The notes beneath the pieces are model-generated. The model was not told the origin of the DNA and ran no database searches. It saw only the letters and a list, made by a program, of their open reading frames with translations. Below are positions 47,844 through 57,042 of a stretch of DNA of 64,000 nucleotides, in pieces (position 1 is the first letter of the stretch; each line of letters begins with the position of its first letter). Origin of the DNA: Alphaproteobacteria bacterium (lineage in GTDB: Bacteria; Pseudomonadota; Alphaproteobacteria; Thalassobaculales; Thalassobaculaceae); NCBI GenBank assembly GCA_024742275.1, contig JANSYS010000005.1:124001-188000 (forward strand), written 5' to 3'. Position numbers and translations under genes: made by a program.

Positions 47844-48626
47844 ATGACGTCGCTTCCCGCGATCTTCGTCAGCCACGGCTCCCCGATGCTCGTCCTGGAC
47901 GACGTGCCGGCCCGCGACTTCCTTGCCAGCCTCGGCGCCACCCTGCCCCGACCGCGCGCCATCGTGGTCGTCAGTGCGCACTACGAGACCGAGGGCGTGC
48001 GGGTCGTCACCGACGCCCGGCCCCGCGTGATTCACGACTTCCACGGGTTTCCAAAGGCGCTGTACGAGATGCGCTACGATGCGCCGGGCGATCCGGAACT
48101 TGCCGCCCACATCATAGCCCGCCTGACCGATGCCGGCCTGGAGGCGCAGGGCGACGACAGATGGGGATTCGACCATGGAGTCTGGGTGCCACTGATGCTG
48201 ATGTATCCGGAGGCAGACATCCCGGTCGTCGCCGTCTCCATCGACACGGCGGCCGGTCCGGAGCACCATCGTCGTCTCGGCGCGGCACTGGCGCCCCTAC
48301 GGGAGGACGACGTCCTGATCCTTGGCTCGGGTTCCCTTACTCATAATCTTGGAGAGTTGCAGCGCGACGGAAGCGAAGCGCTCGGCGCCGCCGATTGGGT
48401 AACCCGCTTCGTCGACTGGACCGCGGACGCGATCCGGGAAGGCCGGACCGACGATCTCCTGCAGTACCGCAGACGGGCGCCCGACGCAGCGCGCAATCAT
48501 CCGACCGAAGAGCACTTCCTTCCGATTTTCGCCGCGCTCGGCGCAGGCGGAGAGGGCAAGGGTCGACGGCTGCACGCCAGTACGACCTTCTCCGTGCTCG
48601 CCATGGACGCCTATGCTTTCGGCTGA
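47844..48626 (+). CDS. Extradiol dioxygenase (DODA-type/LigB family)
   Basis: A 260-residue LigB-like class III extradiol dioxygenase of the 4,5-DOPA dioxygenase group. Metal-type His appear in FVSHGSPMLV, VSAHYET, WGFDHGVWVPL and in SLTHNLGEL. HDFHGFPKALYEMRYDAPGDP is typical of the group. It cleaves a catechol ring, substrate unknown. Start ATG 47844 follows AGGAG. DoxX upstream and the SDR 15 bases downstream likely form one unit controlled by the divergent LysR. Confidence 0.92.
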   Translation: MTSLPAIFVSHGSPMLVLDDVPARDFLASLGATLPRPRAIVVVSAHYETEGVRVVTDARPRVIHDFHGFPKALYEMRYDAPGDPELAAHIIARLTDAGLEAQGDDRWGFDHGVWVPLMLMYPEADIPVVAVSIDTAAGPEHHRRLGAALAPLREDDVLILGSGSLTHNLGELQRDGSEALGAADWVTRFVDWTADAIREGRTDDLLQYRRRAPDAARNHPTEEHFLPIFAALGAGGEGKGRRLHASTTFSVLAMDAYAFG

Positions 48627-48641
48627 GAGAAGGACCGCCCG

Positions 48642-49397
48642 ATGACCGAGACCATCCGTCGCGTACTGATCACCGGTGCCGCCTCCGGCATCGGTGCCGC
48701 CACGGCGCGGCGTCTGGCCGGTCCATCGACGGCGTTGCTGCTGCACACCCGCGGCAACGTCGACAAGCTCGAAGCGGTCGCCGAGGAGTCCCGGACCGCA
48801 GGATCGACCGTGGAGACAATGGTCGGCGACCTGGTCGACCCGGCCCTGCCGGGAGCCCTCGTCGGCAAGGCCGCGTCGGCGTTCGGCGGCTTGGACGCGC
48901 TGGTCGCCAACGCGGGATGGGCGCGCAAAGTGCCTCTACTGGACTCGTCGCTGGAGGAACTGGAAGCGCCGGTCGACGCGATCGCCCGCGGCTTCGCGCT
49001 GATGGCTCAGGCCGCCGCGCCGCATCTGAAGGCGAGCCCATGCGGCAGAGTGGTCGCGGTGTCCGCCTTCGGGCCGCATGTCTATCGGCCGGGGGTGATG
49101 ACGTTTCCGGCCACGGCCGCGGCCAAGGCGGCCCTGGAGACCCACGTCCGGTCGCTCGCCTTCGAACTGGCGGCGGACGGGGTGACCGCGAACGCCGTCG
49201 TTCCCGGCTTCATCCAGAAGGATGCAGGGACCAGTCGCGCCGTCACCCCAGAAGCGGCGGCGCAGGTCACGGCCCAGATCCCGATGGGTCGCCTAGGGTC
49301 GTCGGACGAGGTGGCGGCGGTAATCGTTTTTCTGCTGTCGCCCGAGGCCGGCTATGTCACCGGCCAACTGATCCACGTGAACGGTGGCCTGACTTGA
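48642..49397 (+). CDS. SDR family protein lacking the catalytic Tyr
   Basis: A 251-residue short-chain dehydrogenase fold. The cofactor loop TGAASGIG (11-18), NAG and the C-terminal SSDEVAAVIVFLLSPEAGYVTGQLIHVNGGL are present. At the active site Ser141 is kept, but the YxxxK motif is replaced by TAAAK (Thr158, Lys162), and no Tyr stands in the usual place. Activity as a normal oxidoreductase is therefore doubtful. It starts 15 bases after the dioxygenase and is probably in the same unit. Confidence 0.88.
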   Translation: MTETIRRVLITGAASGIGAATARRLAGPSTALLLHTRGNVDKLEAVAEESRTAGSTVETMVGDLVDPALPGALVGKAASAFGGLDALVANAGWARKVPLLDSSLEELEAPVDAIARGFALMAQAAAPHLKASPCGRVVAVSAFGPHVYRPGVMTFPATAAAKAALETHVRSLAFELAADGVTANAVVPGFIQKDAGTSRAVTPEAAAQVTAQIPMGRLGSSDEVAAVIVFLLSPEAGYVTGQLIHVNGGLT

Positions 49398-49413
49398 TCG
49401 GCGGCAGCGGGAC

Positions 49414-50067
49414 TCACTGCGTGGTACCGAACAGCCTGTCTCCGGCGTCGCCCAGGCCCGGAACGATATAAGCTTTCTCGTTCAGCTTCTCGTCCAACGC
49501 CGCGACATAGATCGGGACGTCGGGATGGTCCTGGTGGAAACGGCGCACACCCTCGGGAGCGGCAACCAGCGCCATGAAGCGGATGCGGCTGTCGGGCACG
49601 CCGTGCTTGTTCAAAACGTCCGCCGCGTGGCTGGCCGAATTGCCGGTCGCCAGCATCGGATCGACCAGCACGAAGACCCGCTCCTCGGCCGCCGGCAGTT
49701 TGACCAGATACTCGACCGGCTCATGGGTCTTCGGATCCCTGTACAGACCAACATGCCCCTCGTAGGCGGTCGGCAGCAGTTCGCGCAGCCCATCCACCAT
49801 GCCGAGGCCGGCTCGGAGTACGCCGACCATGACCACTCTCGGCTCCGCCAGGGTCGGCGCCGACATCGTCGCCACCGGCGTTTCGATCTCCCGGCTCGCC
49901 GTCTCAAGGGTACGGGTGACTTCATAGCCCAGGAACAGCGCGATCTCCTTCAGGAGAACACGAAACTTCGAAGTCGACGTATCCTTTTCCCGCATGATGG
50001 TGAGCTTGTGCTGGACCAGCGGATGGTCGACGACGAATAGGTTCGGAAAGGCGGGATCGGTCTTCAT
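49414..50067 (-). CDS. upp: Uracil phosphoribosyltransferase
   Basis: A 217-residue salvage enzyme that forms UMP from uracil and PRPP. N-terminal [23 protein letters not shown], then [19 protein letters not shown], the PRPP loop [20 protein letters not shown] and the uracil-binding C-terminal [16 protein letters not shown] are all present. Together with cdd it covers pyrimidine salvage. It lies downstream of rpmB on the same strand after a terminator. Confidence 0.97.
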   Translation of the reverse strand: MKTDPAFPNLFVVDHPLVQHKLTIMREKDTSTSKFRVLLKEIALFLGYEVTRTLETASREIETPVATMSAPTLAEPRVVMVGVLRAGLGMVDGLRELLPTAYEGHVGLYRDPKTHEPVEYLVKLPAAEERVFVLVDPMLATGNSASHAADVLNKHGVPDSRIRFMALVAAPEGVRRFHQDHPDVPIYVAALDEKLNEKAYIVPGLGDAGDRLFGTTQ

Positions 50068-50178
50068 CGTTGGACTCTCGACTCGGCGGACAGACGGATC
50101 ATCGGGCGGGCCAACCTGCGATCGACAACATCACGAAAGCCAGCATAGCGCCAACGCCATGTCTAGGCGACCGCACAC

Positions 50179-50205
50179 GAAAACGCCCGCCTTTTCAGGC
50201 GGGCG
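50179..50205 (-). terminator. Intrinsic terminator of rpmB
   Basis: CGCCCGCCT-TTTC-AGGCGGGCG (50184-50205), a perfect 9-bp stem, followed by TTTT on the minus strand, 26 bases after the rpmB stop. Confidence 0.8.
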
Positions 50206-50230
50206 CGGTATACGGTCGATTGACCTTGGA

Positions 50231-50524
50231 TCAAGCGGCAGCCTTCGCCTCGGCAGCGAGGATGCGCTTCTTCAGACGGCGCGCCTCCGGCGACAGCTCG
50301 GAAGCTCGCGCCTTCTTCAGAAAAGCGTCGAGACCGCCACGATGCTCGACGGTGCGCAGCGCGCCCGTCGACAGCTTCAGGCGGATCATCTCGCCCAGCG
50401 CGTCGGACAGGAGAGAGGTTTCCTGGATGTTCGGCAGGAACCGGCGGCGGGTGCGGTTGTTCGCGTGGCTGACGTTGTTGCCGGTCAGCACACCCTTGCC
50501 AGTAAGATCGCAGCGACGGGCCAT
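50231..50524 (-). CDS. rpmB: 50S ribosomal protein L28
   Basis: A 97-residue L28 with [32 protein letters not shown] at the start, and later [16 protein letters not shown] and a Lys/Ala-rich end. The CxxC zinc form is not present (only one Cys in the N-terminal part). Start at 50524 matches the family. Single gene with its own terminator. Confidence 0.97.
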   Translation of the reverse strand: MARRCDLTGKGVLTGNNVSHANNRTRRRFLPNIQETSLLSDALGEMIRLKLSTGALRTVEHRGGLDAFLKKARASELSPEARRLKKRILAAEAKAAA

Positions 50525-50685
50525 GACACGTTCCTCGATTTCTTTCCTGGCCCCGCCTCGGGCATCTCCCGGTGGCGATCGGCCGACGTAAAACAGCAGC
50601 GTCGCCCCCTTAAGGCGACGCAAGGCGCGGGATATACGTTAGGCCGCGCGATGCGTCAAGCGCTCTGGGGCCGCCCCAACGGGAT

Positions 50686-51198
50686 TCAGCCGGTTTGCTC
50701 GTACGCCATCGGCGGCAGCATCGGTCCCGTCCGCACACTCGGCCCGGCCAGTACCATCTTCGACTTCACCGGAGAGGAGAGGACGATGGACGTCGTGGTC
50801 TCGCCATAGGTCCGGAGCTGAGCGATCACGTGCTCAAGATGCGTCATCGAAGAGACGATCACCTTGATCATGTAACTGTCCTGCCCCGTGATGTGGTGGC
50901 ACTCCTGCACTTCGGAGAGGGTGTGCGCGACCGTCGCGATCCGCCCGTGGTTCTCGCCGATCGTCTTCAGGTGAACGAAGGCGGTCGTCGGATAGCCGAG
51001 CTTCGAGGGATCCACCATGGCACGGTAGCCGGTGATGACGCCGGTATCTTCCATCCGGCGGACACGCTCGGCAATCGCGGGCGAGGATAGGCCAACCCGA
51101 CGGCCGAGTTCGCTGTAGGACAGACGCGCGTCCTCCTGCAGGACGCGGAGAAGCTGCCATCCCACTTTGTCCAATTGTGCCTCGACGTCACCGGCCAT
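50686..51198 (-). CDS. Lrp/AsnC family transcriptional regulator
   Basis: A 170-residue Lrp-type regulator. The HTH is at about 10-55 (LDKVGWQLLRVLQEDARLSYSELGRRVGLSSPAIAERVRRMED) and the RAM domain follows (FVHLKTIGENHGRIATVAHTL, HHITGQDSYMIKVIVSSMTHLEHVI). TTSIVLSSPVKSK near the end is usual in this family. The start at 51198 is the ATG just before the HTH; the frame to 51408 is Arg-rich and not conserved in look. Divergent from the RHH gene with 390 bases between. Confidence 0.94.
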   Translation of the reverse strand: MAGDVEAQLDKVGWQLLRVLQEDARLSYSELGRRVGLSSPAIAERVRRMEDTGVITGYRAMVDPSKLGYPTTAFVHLKTIGENHGRIATVAHTLSEVQECHHITGQDSYMIKVIVSSMTHLEHVIAQLRTYGETTTSIVLSSPVKSKMVLAGPSVRTGPMLPPMAYEQTG

Positions 51199-51588
51199 TG
51201 GCGTTTCCCACTGTTCTGTCGCGCCGCTTCGCCGTCGGGCGGATTGGCAAGTATTATGAAATTCAAGAGTTTGAGAAGATACGCCAGTCCCATTCGATCG
51301 GCAAGCACGGCCCCAACGTCCCTGAAACCGGTTGAGGAGCCGCCCGACGGTCCGGCCGGCGACACCATTGCGCGACAGGGCCCAACAACAAGGCAAAAAA
51401 ACCCTCATCGCGCGTAATTCAAAATACAGATTGCACCCTTAATGGTGCCATGCAATCGTGTGCTTCTTGCATGTTCGCGTGTGCGGCACCGTATGCAGAA
51501 GGCGATAGAGAGAGACTGGAAAGGCCGATTTGCTGACGGATCTCTTTGCCGACGATCTTTTTCACATCACCAGAAAGAGAAAGAGCAC
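51199..51588. other. Long intergenic region between lrp and RHH gene
   Basis: 390 bases between divergent regulators. It has several AT-rich patches (51250-51285, 51400-51435), which is unusual in this GC-rich window. An inverted repeat ATTGCA / TGCAAT spans 51430-51456. Part of the stretch is open in frame with the RHH gene, but its composition does not suggest coding. It likely holds Lrp-type binding sites and both promoters. Confidence 0.5.
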
Positions 51589-51948
51589 GTGACGAGGGAG
51601 TTGAGCCGAAATCGGCAACGCAGAAACGTTACGCTTGGCTCCCGCAGGACCAGCGTCAGCCTGGAGGAACAGGTTTGGGACGGACTGACCGAAGTCTGCC
51701 GGCGTGAGGAAGTCGGCCTGGACGAGTTGTGCACGGCCGTGGAGCAGCGACGGGTCGAGTCCTCTATGTCTTCGGCCCTGCGGGTGTTCCTACTGACCTA
51801 CTATCGTCACGCGGCGGAACAGTTCGAGGCGTCGCCTGGCGGACAGCCGGGATTCGGGCAAGGCCCACAGGCGGCCTTCCCAGGGTCGCTCGACAGCACC
51901 CTGGATCGCTTCCACGCCGAACAGAAGCGGGCCGCAGGCAAGGACTGA
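51589..51948 (+). CDS. Ribbon-helix-helix domain protein
   Basis: A 119-residue protein with an RHH_4 type fold: RRNVTLGSRRTSVSLEEQVWDGLTEVCRREEVGLDELCTAV (about 11-51), then a helix SSALRVFLLTYYRHAAEQFE and a Gly/Gln-rich tail. Such proteins are common in alphaproteobacteria and are probably DNA-binding, with target unknown. The GTG start at 51589 is preferred, preceded by AGAGAAAGAG. The frame is open further back to 51442 with an internal ATG at 51493, so the N-terminus is uncertain. Confidence 0.75.
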   Translation: MTRELSRNRQRRNVTLGSRRTSVSLEEQVWDGLTEVCRREEVGLDELCTAVEQRRVESSMSSALRVFLLTYYRHAAEQFEASPGGQPGFGQGPQAAFPGSLDSTLDRFHAEQKRAAGKD

Positions 51949-52068
51949 TCGGCCGGCGCCAATTGAGTGCCCGGGGTGAACTGTTCAGGACGGATCGTGC
52001 TGGGCGGATTGGGATCGGCGGATCACTCTAGCGGACTCGCGCCGGTTGGCACGGAAACCGTTGCGCCG

Positions 52069-52956
52069 TCACCAGGAAAGCCGCGCCGCGACATGCGTCG
52101 GCACCGCCCCCGGTTCCGCCAGGAAGCTCTCCAAAGCCGAGATATCGAGGTCGGTGCCCTTCAATAGACGCTCGTGATGGATGCCGTCGGCGAGCAGCAG
52201 CGAGGCCATCCCTGCCGCTTCTGCTCCCGCTATGTCGGTGTCCCGGTTGTCCCCGACCATGATCAGACGCTCCAACGGGAGTTGCAGAAGCTCGGCGGCC
52301 CGTACAAAGACCGGAACGTGCGGCTTGCCGTGGTAGCGGACACTGCCGCCCAGGGCCTCGTAGCGCGCTGCAAGCGCCCCGGCATGGATCTTGCGCCTCC
52401 CCTGGTCGTAGACAGCGAGATCAGGGTTGGCGCAGACCATCGGCAAGTCCCGCGCGGCAGCGGCCGCCAGCCGATCCTCGTAGACGTCCACCTGATCGAA
52501 ATCGCCGGCCGGGCCGGCATTCAGAATCCAGTCCGCGTCGGATAGATCGTCGACCAGGGCGAAGCGTGTGCCGGGGAGGATGTCGCCGAACCTGTCTGGC
52601 GCAAACGTGTGGACCCTGTCACCAAGCCCGGCGTGGAACGCGTCGAGGCCGTCAATCAGATGGCGCCGGGTCTCGCCGCCCGAGGTGATGACGACCGAAT
52701 ACAGGTCCGCCGACAACCCGAGACCGCTCAGCCGCTCCTCGACGACCATGGCCTGGCGGGGCGAATTCGACATGATAGCCACCGGTATTCCGCGCGCCAC
52801 CAAGGCCTCCAGCACCGAGCGCGCGCCCTCGAAGACCGCGCCACCGTCGTAGATCGTTCCCCAGACGTCGAGGATCCAACCGTCGTATCGCCCGGCCAGC
52901 CCGGCGACGCCTTCGTTCAGCACCTCGGCGTGCGACCCGGTCCCTGTGACGGACAT
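52069..52956 (-). CDS. HAD-type hydrolase (TIGR01459 family)
   Basis: A 295-residue class IIA HAD phosphatase. Motif I is WILDVWGTIYDGG, in which the second Asp of DxD is replaced, as it often is in this subgroup (DVWGT). Motif II is AIMSNSPRQ, and motif III/IV is GKPHVPVF followed by MVGDNRDTDIAGAEAAGMASLLL. It resembles a family of alphaproteobacterial sugar-phosphatase-like proteins (NagD relatives). It lies 25 bases before the EAL gene on the same strand downstream. Substrate unknown. Confidence 0.9.
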   Translation of the reverse strand: MSVTGTGSHAEVLNEGVAGLAGRYDGWILDVWGTIYDGGAVFEGARSVLEALVARGIPVAIMSNSPRQAMVVEERLSGLGLSADLYSVVITSGGETRRHLIDGLDAFHAGLGDRVHTFAPDRFGDILPGTRFALVDDLSDADWILNAGPAGDFDQVDVYEDRLAAAAARDLPMVCANPDLAVYDQGRRKIHAGALAARYEALGGSVRYHGKPHVPVFVRAAELLQLPLERLIMVGDNRDTDIAGAEAAGMASLLLADGIHHERLLKGTDLDISALESFLAEPGAVPTHVAARLSW

Positions 52957-52981
52957 ATCTGACTCTCTCGGTTGTAGCGGC

Positions 52982-54076
52982 CTACTGCTTGTCGACCAGC
53001 GGGCGGGGCTCGCCGAAAAGGTACCCCTGGCCGAAATCGACCTTCAACTCCAGCAGATCCAAGAGCATGTCCTCGCTCTCGATCTTTTCCACAATCAGAT
53101 CCATGGCATTGCGGTCGAGCGCGCCCTTGAACGAGCGCATGTCGAGCACCGGATCCTCGCCGCGGGCCATCTCGTGTAGCAGATGGGCGTTGACCTTCAC
53201 GTAGCGGAAACCCTGGCGCGCCAGGTCTTCTAGGTCGAGGTTCAAGTCGTGAACCTGATCGAGCGAGAACCGGTAGCCGACGCCGCGCAACCGTTGCAGG
53301 TTCATTCGAGTGATGTAGTCCTCCGCGGCGATGCTCGAATAATCGAACTCGAAGACCAGCGTTTCGGCGAGTTGCCGGTTCTCGGCCATGAAGGTGATGA
53401 AATCCTGGAAGAAATCGACGTCGGTCAGCGATGCGTTGGAAATATTGCAGAAGAACCCGACGTCGAGATGGTCCCGCCGCGCGCGACGCACCAGTTGAAC
53501 GCAGCGGACCAGAAGAAGGTTGTCGATCGCCGCCACAAGCCCGGCCCGCTCGGCGACCGGAATGTACTGCTCAGGGGTGATGACCGAACCGTTCGGCAGA
53601 ACGATGCGGGAGAAGCACTCGTAGAAGCGGCGCTTGCGCTGCGGCAGGCTGACGACCGGCTGCAGGTACAGCTCGACCGTCTCCTCGCGCAGCGCCTCCT
53701 CGATGGCCGCCAGCAGTGCCTCGCCGTCCATGGTGACGACGGCGGCGCCTCGCCGGCCGGTCGCCACGTCGCCGGGTTTGTCCGGGGCTGCGATCGCGGC
53801 CGTCGCTCCCCCGGCCTGCTCCTTGCGTTCGGCAAGTTGCTTGAGCAGTCCCTGCAGGACCTTCAATTCGCCGGACAAACGCTCCGCGTCCGGCAGATCG
53901 TCCATGCGGGCCCGCAGGGCCTCGACCTCCGAGCGGGCGATCTCGGTTTCCTCCTGGATCAAGGCGACCCGCCGCACCACCTCCCGCAGGCGGCGTTCCG
54001 TCAACCCGGCCTTGAGCCGACTCGCGACGGCGACCTGCAGCGAGAGCGCGATCCCAGCCAGCAGCACGAAGACCAC
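52982..54076 (-). CDS. Degenerate EAL-domain membrane protein
   Basis: A 364-residue protein (counted from GTG 54076). A hydrophobic N-terminus, a coiled coil at about 25-85 and an EAL-type domain from about 120 to 360 are seen. The catalytic signature is degenerate: YECFSR (152-157) in place of EALLR, FEFDYSS (242-248) in place of the TE motif, and SLDQVHD (271-277) in place of DDFGTG, so cyclic-di-GMP cleavage is unlikely. It may act as a c-di-GMP binding or partner protein. The frame stays open upstream to a TAG at 54185-54187 and encodes a further membrane helix, but there is no ATG, GTG or TTG in that part; see findings. Confidence 0.82.
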   Translation of the reverse strand: MVFVLLAGIALSLQVAVASRLKAGLTERRLREVVRRVALIQEETEIARSEVEALRARMDDLPDAERLSGELKVLQGLLKQLAERKEQAGGATAAIAAPDKPGDVATGRRGAAVVTMDGEALLAAIEEALREETVELYLQPVVSLPQRKRRFYECFSRIVLPNGSVITPEQYIPVAERAGLVAAIDNLLLVRCVQLVRRARRDHLDVGFFCNISNASLTDVDFFQDFITFMAENRQLAETLVFEFDYSSIAAEDYITRMNLQRLRGVGYRFSLDQVHDLNLDLEDLARQGFRYVKVNAHLLHEMARGEDPVLDMRSFKGALDRNAMDLIVEKIESEDMLLDLLELKVDFGQGYLFGEPRPLVDKQ

Positions 54077-54246
54077 GGGGCCCGACGCGAGCGCATAGGT
54101 CTCCGCCGCCCAGGCGGCAGCGCCGGCGGCACCGAGGCAGATCAGGGCGACCAGGGTGTGACCGATTATGATCCGCTCCCTCGGCTAACCATCTGTCCGC
54201 GCCATTCCGTCGCCATTGATCCCTACCGGGCTCACTCCCGCCGCGC

Positions 54247-55335
54247 TCATTTCTGCAGTCCTCTACCGTCGGCCAACTCCGCCGCATCGACCCCGATCGC
54301 GTCGCCGATGGTCTCGTGTCCGTCGGCTCTGAGACGGGAGGCCAGATCGTCGCGGATGCGGCGGAACAGTCCCGGACCATTATACACCAGGGCGGAGTAT
54401 AGCTGCACGAGAGAGGCGCCGGCGCGGATCTTCGCGTAGGCGGCGTCGCCGCTCTCAACGCCGCCGACACCGACAAGAACCAGCCGGTCGCCGGCCAGAA
54501 GCCGGGCCCGCGCGAGAAGTCGCGTGGAGGGCGCGAACAGCGGCCTGCCGGACAGTCCGCCGGCCTCCGAGCGCGCCGCCGAGCGTAGCGACTCGGGACG
54601 GGCGACCGTCGTGTTGGAGATGATCAGCCCGGCCACACCCGAGCGCACCGCGGTCTCCACGATCGCCTCGAGTTGACCCTCTGCGAGGTCGGGCGCGATC
54701 TTGAGCAGAACCGGTGGGCCTGCCTCGCCGCAGGCGGACTGCCTGGCCAGCATGACGGTCTCCAGCAACCGCCCAAGCGCGCCTTCGCCTTGCAGATCGC
54801 GCAGCCCGGGTGTGTTCGGCGACGAGACGTTGACCGTCAAGTAGTCGGCGAGCGGCGCCAGCATCCGCACGGCGTAGTCGTAGTCGTTCACCGGATCGGG
54901 CGTGTCCTTGTTCGCGCCGACATTCACGCCGAGCACGCCGGTATGCCGCACATGGCCGGCCAGTCGCGCCGCAGCGGCGTCGAGGCCATCGTTGTTGAAC
55001 CCGTTTCTATTGATCACCGCGGCGTCCTGCGGCAACCGGAACAGCCGCGGGCGCGGGTTGCCGGCCTGGGGACGCGGGGTGATCGTGCCAACCTCGACGG
55101 CGCCGACACCGAGCCGCAGCAGCGCCTGCCAGCACTCGGCGCTCTTGTCGAAACCGGCGGCCAGACAGATCGGGTGCGGAAAGCGCAAACCCAGCAGGGT
55201 CTGGGCCAGTTCGGGCGGCGACGGCGACCGGTCGACGGGCCCGAGCCCGGCGGCGAGCGCCCGCACGGTGGCACGGTGGGCGGTTTCCGGGTCAAGGCCG
55301 CGCAACAGCGGCATCGCGAGATCGAAGACGGACAT
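54247..55335 (-). CDS. pyrD: Dihydroorotate dehydrogenase (quinone)
   Basis: A 362-residue class 2 dihydroorotate dehydrogenase, which oxidises dihydroorotate with ubiquinone at the membrane in pyrimidine synthesis. It has an N-terminal amphipathic helix region ([24 protein letters not shown]), [42 protein letters not shown] with the catalytic Ser, and [30 protein letters not shown] for FMN phosphate. The start at 55335 fits the family; a much longer open frame overlaps opposite genes and is spurious. Confidence 0.96.
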   Translation of the reverse strand: MSVFDLAMPLLRGLDPETAHRATVRALAAGLGPVDRSPSPPELAQTLLGLRFPHPICLAAGFDKSAECWQALLRLGVGAVEVGTITPRPQAGNPRPRLFRLPQDAAVINRNGFNNDGLDAAAARLAGHVRHTGVLGVNVGANKDTPDPVNDYDYAVRMLAPLADYLTVNVSSPNTPGLRDLQGEGALGRLLETVMLARQSACGEAGPPVLLKIAPDLAEGQLEAIVETAVRSGVAGLIISNTTVARPESLRSAARSEAGGLSGRPLFAPSTRLLARARLLAGDRLVLVGVGGVESGDAAYAKIRAGASLVQLYSALVYNGPGLFRRIRDDLASRLRADGHETIGDAIGVDAAELADGRGLQK

Positions 55336-55488
55336 GGCGCGAGACCGTAGTCGGTGCTCCGTCCGCTCACAAGCGTCAGTATCGGCGATCGTATCCATCG
55401 GCGACGGGAGCGTCCTGGCGCGTTGGCAAGCCCGCGCCGCGCGGGCTAATGTCGGAGCAATCAAGGACATCATCGACGGAGCTTTCCG

Positions 55489-56346
55489 ATGGCCACGCCC
55501 CCAAAGGCCTTTACCTACGTGGACCAGGATCAGTCCTGGCACGAGGGAAATCCCCTGGTAATGGGCCCGCTGACCCAGTCGACCTGGCTCGGCAGCCTGA
55601 TCTTCGACGGCGCGCGTTTTTTCGAGGGAACGATGCCCGACGTAGACCGGCACTGCGCCCGCGCCTGTACCAGCGCGCGGAACATGCTGCTGGAGCCGAA
55701 GATCCGGCCGGAGGAGATGGTCGAGCTGGTCAAGGAGGGGGTGTCGAAGTTCTCCGGCGATACCGCGCTCTACATCAAGCCGATGTTCTGGGCCGACGGG
55801 GGGTGGATCTATCCCGACCCGGATACAACGCGCTTCATGCTGACGATCTACGAGAGCCCTTTGCCGGAAGACACCGGTTTCAGCGTCAACATCTCCGACA
55901 AGATCCGACCGATGCCGTCGGCCGCGCCGGTCGACGCCAAGGCCGCCGCGCTCTACGCCAACGCGGGACGGGCGCTCAAGGCGGCGCACGAAGCGGGCTA
56001 CGACAACTGCGTCGTGCTCGACCCGATCGGGAACGTCGCCGAACTGGCCACCGCCAACCTGTTCTACGCCAAGGACGGAGAGGTCCACACGCCGATCCCG
56101 AACGGCACGTTCCTCAACGGCATCACCCGTCAGCGCGTGATCAAGTTGCTGAGCAAGGCCGGCTACACCGTCCACGAGCGCGTGATCACAACGCGCGAGT
56201 TGATGGAGGCGGACGAGATCTTCTCCTGCGGCAATCACGGCAAGGTGATGTCGATCACCCGGATCGTCGACCGCGACCTGCAGCCCGGACCGATCAGCGC
56301 CAAGGCTCGCGAACTCTACTGGGCCTTCGCCCATGGCGACGCCTGA
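55489..56346 (+). CDS. Class IV aminotransferase, branched-chain type
   Basis: A 285-residue fold-type IV PLP enzyme. [13 protein letters not shown] is near 35-47, the PLP-binding Lys151 is in [15 protein letters not shown], and [12 protein letters not shown] and [14 protein letters not shown] bind the phosphate. It is close to branched-chain or D-amino acid transaminases, but the Lys environment (KAAALYAN) is typical of a separate subgroup found in alphaproteobacteria. Substrate not certain. The DUF1028 gene follows 15 bases later. Confidence 0.88.
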   Translation: MATPPKAFTYVDQDQSWHEGNPLVMGPLTQSTWLGSLIFDGARFFEGTMPDVDRHCARACTSARNMLLEPKIRPEEMVELVKEGVSKFSGDTALYIKPMFWADGGWIYPDPDTTRFMLTIYESPLPEDTGFSVNISDKIRPMPSAAPVDAKAAALYANAGRALKAAHEAGYDNCVVLDPIGNVAELATANLFYAKDGEVHTPIPNGTFLNGITRQRVIKLLSKAGYTVHERVITTRELMEADEIFSCGNHGKVMSITRIVDRDLQPGPISAKARELYWAFAHGDA

Positions 56347-56361
56347 GGGGACGGCCCGGCC

Positions 56362-57042
56362 ATGACCTTCACCGTAGGCGGGGTATGCCGACGCACCGGC
56401 CAGTTCGGCACCGCGCTCTCCACCTCCTCGATCGGCGCCGGCGGGCGGTGTCCGCATGTCGCGCCGGGCCTCGGCCTGGTCGTGACCCAGGCCCGGACCG
56501 ATCCGCGGCTCGGCCCTATCGGACTGGACCTGTTGCGGGCCGGCCGCAGTGCGGCGGAGACCGTGTCCGGCATCGTCGCCTCGACGCCGCACGGCGCCTG
56601 GCGGCAGATTGGCGCCCTGACCGCCGACGGCGACTCTGCCGTGTTCACCGGCGGCAGTTGCGCCCAACCGGCGGACGGCCTGGTGCTGGGAGACGGCTTC
56701 GTGATCGGCAACTGGGTGAAGAGCGAGGCGGTGCTCGCCGCCATCGCCGCCGGCTTCGAGACCGACCCGATGGGCGAACTCGCCGACAGGCTGCTCCAGG
56801 GGATCGAGGACGGCGAAGCCGCCGGGGGTGAACTCGACCCGCTGCAATCGGCCGCTCTCGTCGTCTGCGACCCCGCCTATACCTTCCCGACCGTCGACCT
56901 GCGGATCGACAATTCACCGACCCCGATCGCCGATCTGCGGCGCACCTGGAACCGCTGGCGCGAGATCATGGACGGTTACCTGCTGCGCGCCGTCGATCCG
57001 GCCGCCGCCCCCGACACCCGAAGCCTGGAAGGTCACGCATGA
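56362..57042 (+). CDS. DUF1028 domain-containing protein
   Basis: A 226-residue protein of the DUF1028 family, thought to be Ntn-hydrolase-like. It shows [38 protein letters not shown] and [22 protein letters not shown]. The C-terminal [25 protein letters not shown] is also usual. Often next to amino acid or peptide metabolism genes. It overlaps the lipoprotein start by 4 bases (ATGA at 57039-57042), so the aminotransferase, DUF1028 protein and lipoprotein form one operon. Confidence 0.9.
   Translation: MTFTVGGVCRRTGQFGTALSTSSIGAGGRCPHVAPGLGLVVTQARTDPRLGPIGLDLLRAGRSAAETVSGIVASTPHGAWRQIGALTADGDSAVFTGGSCAQPADGLVLGDGFVIGNWVKSEAVLAAIAAGFETDPMGELADRLLQGIEDGEAAGGELDPLQSAALVVCDPAYTFPTVDLRIDNSPTPIADLRRTWNRWREIMDGYLLRAVDPAAAPDTRSLEGHA

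Noticed and set aside
55336-56847. Long N-terminal extension of pyrD
   Set aside because: It lies antisense to the aminotransferase and DUF1028 genes.
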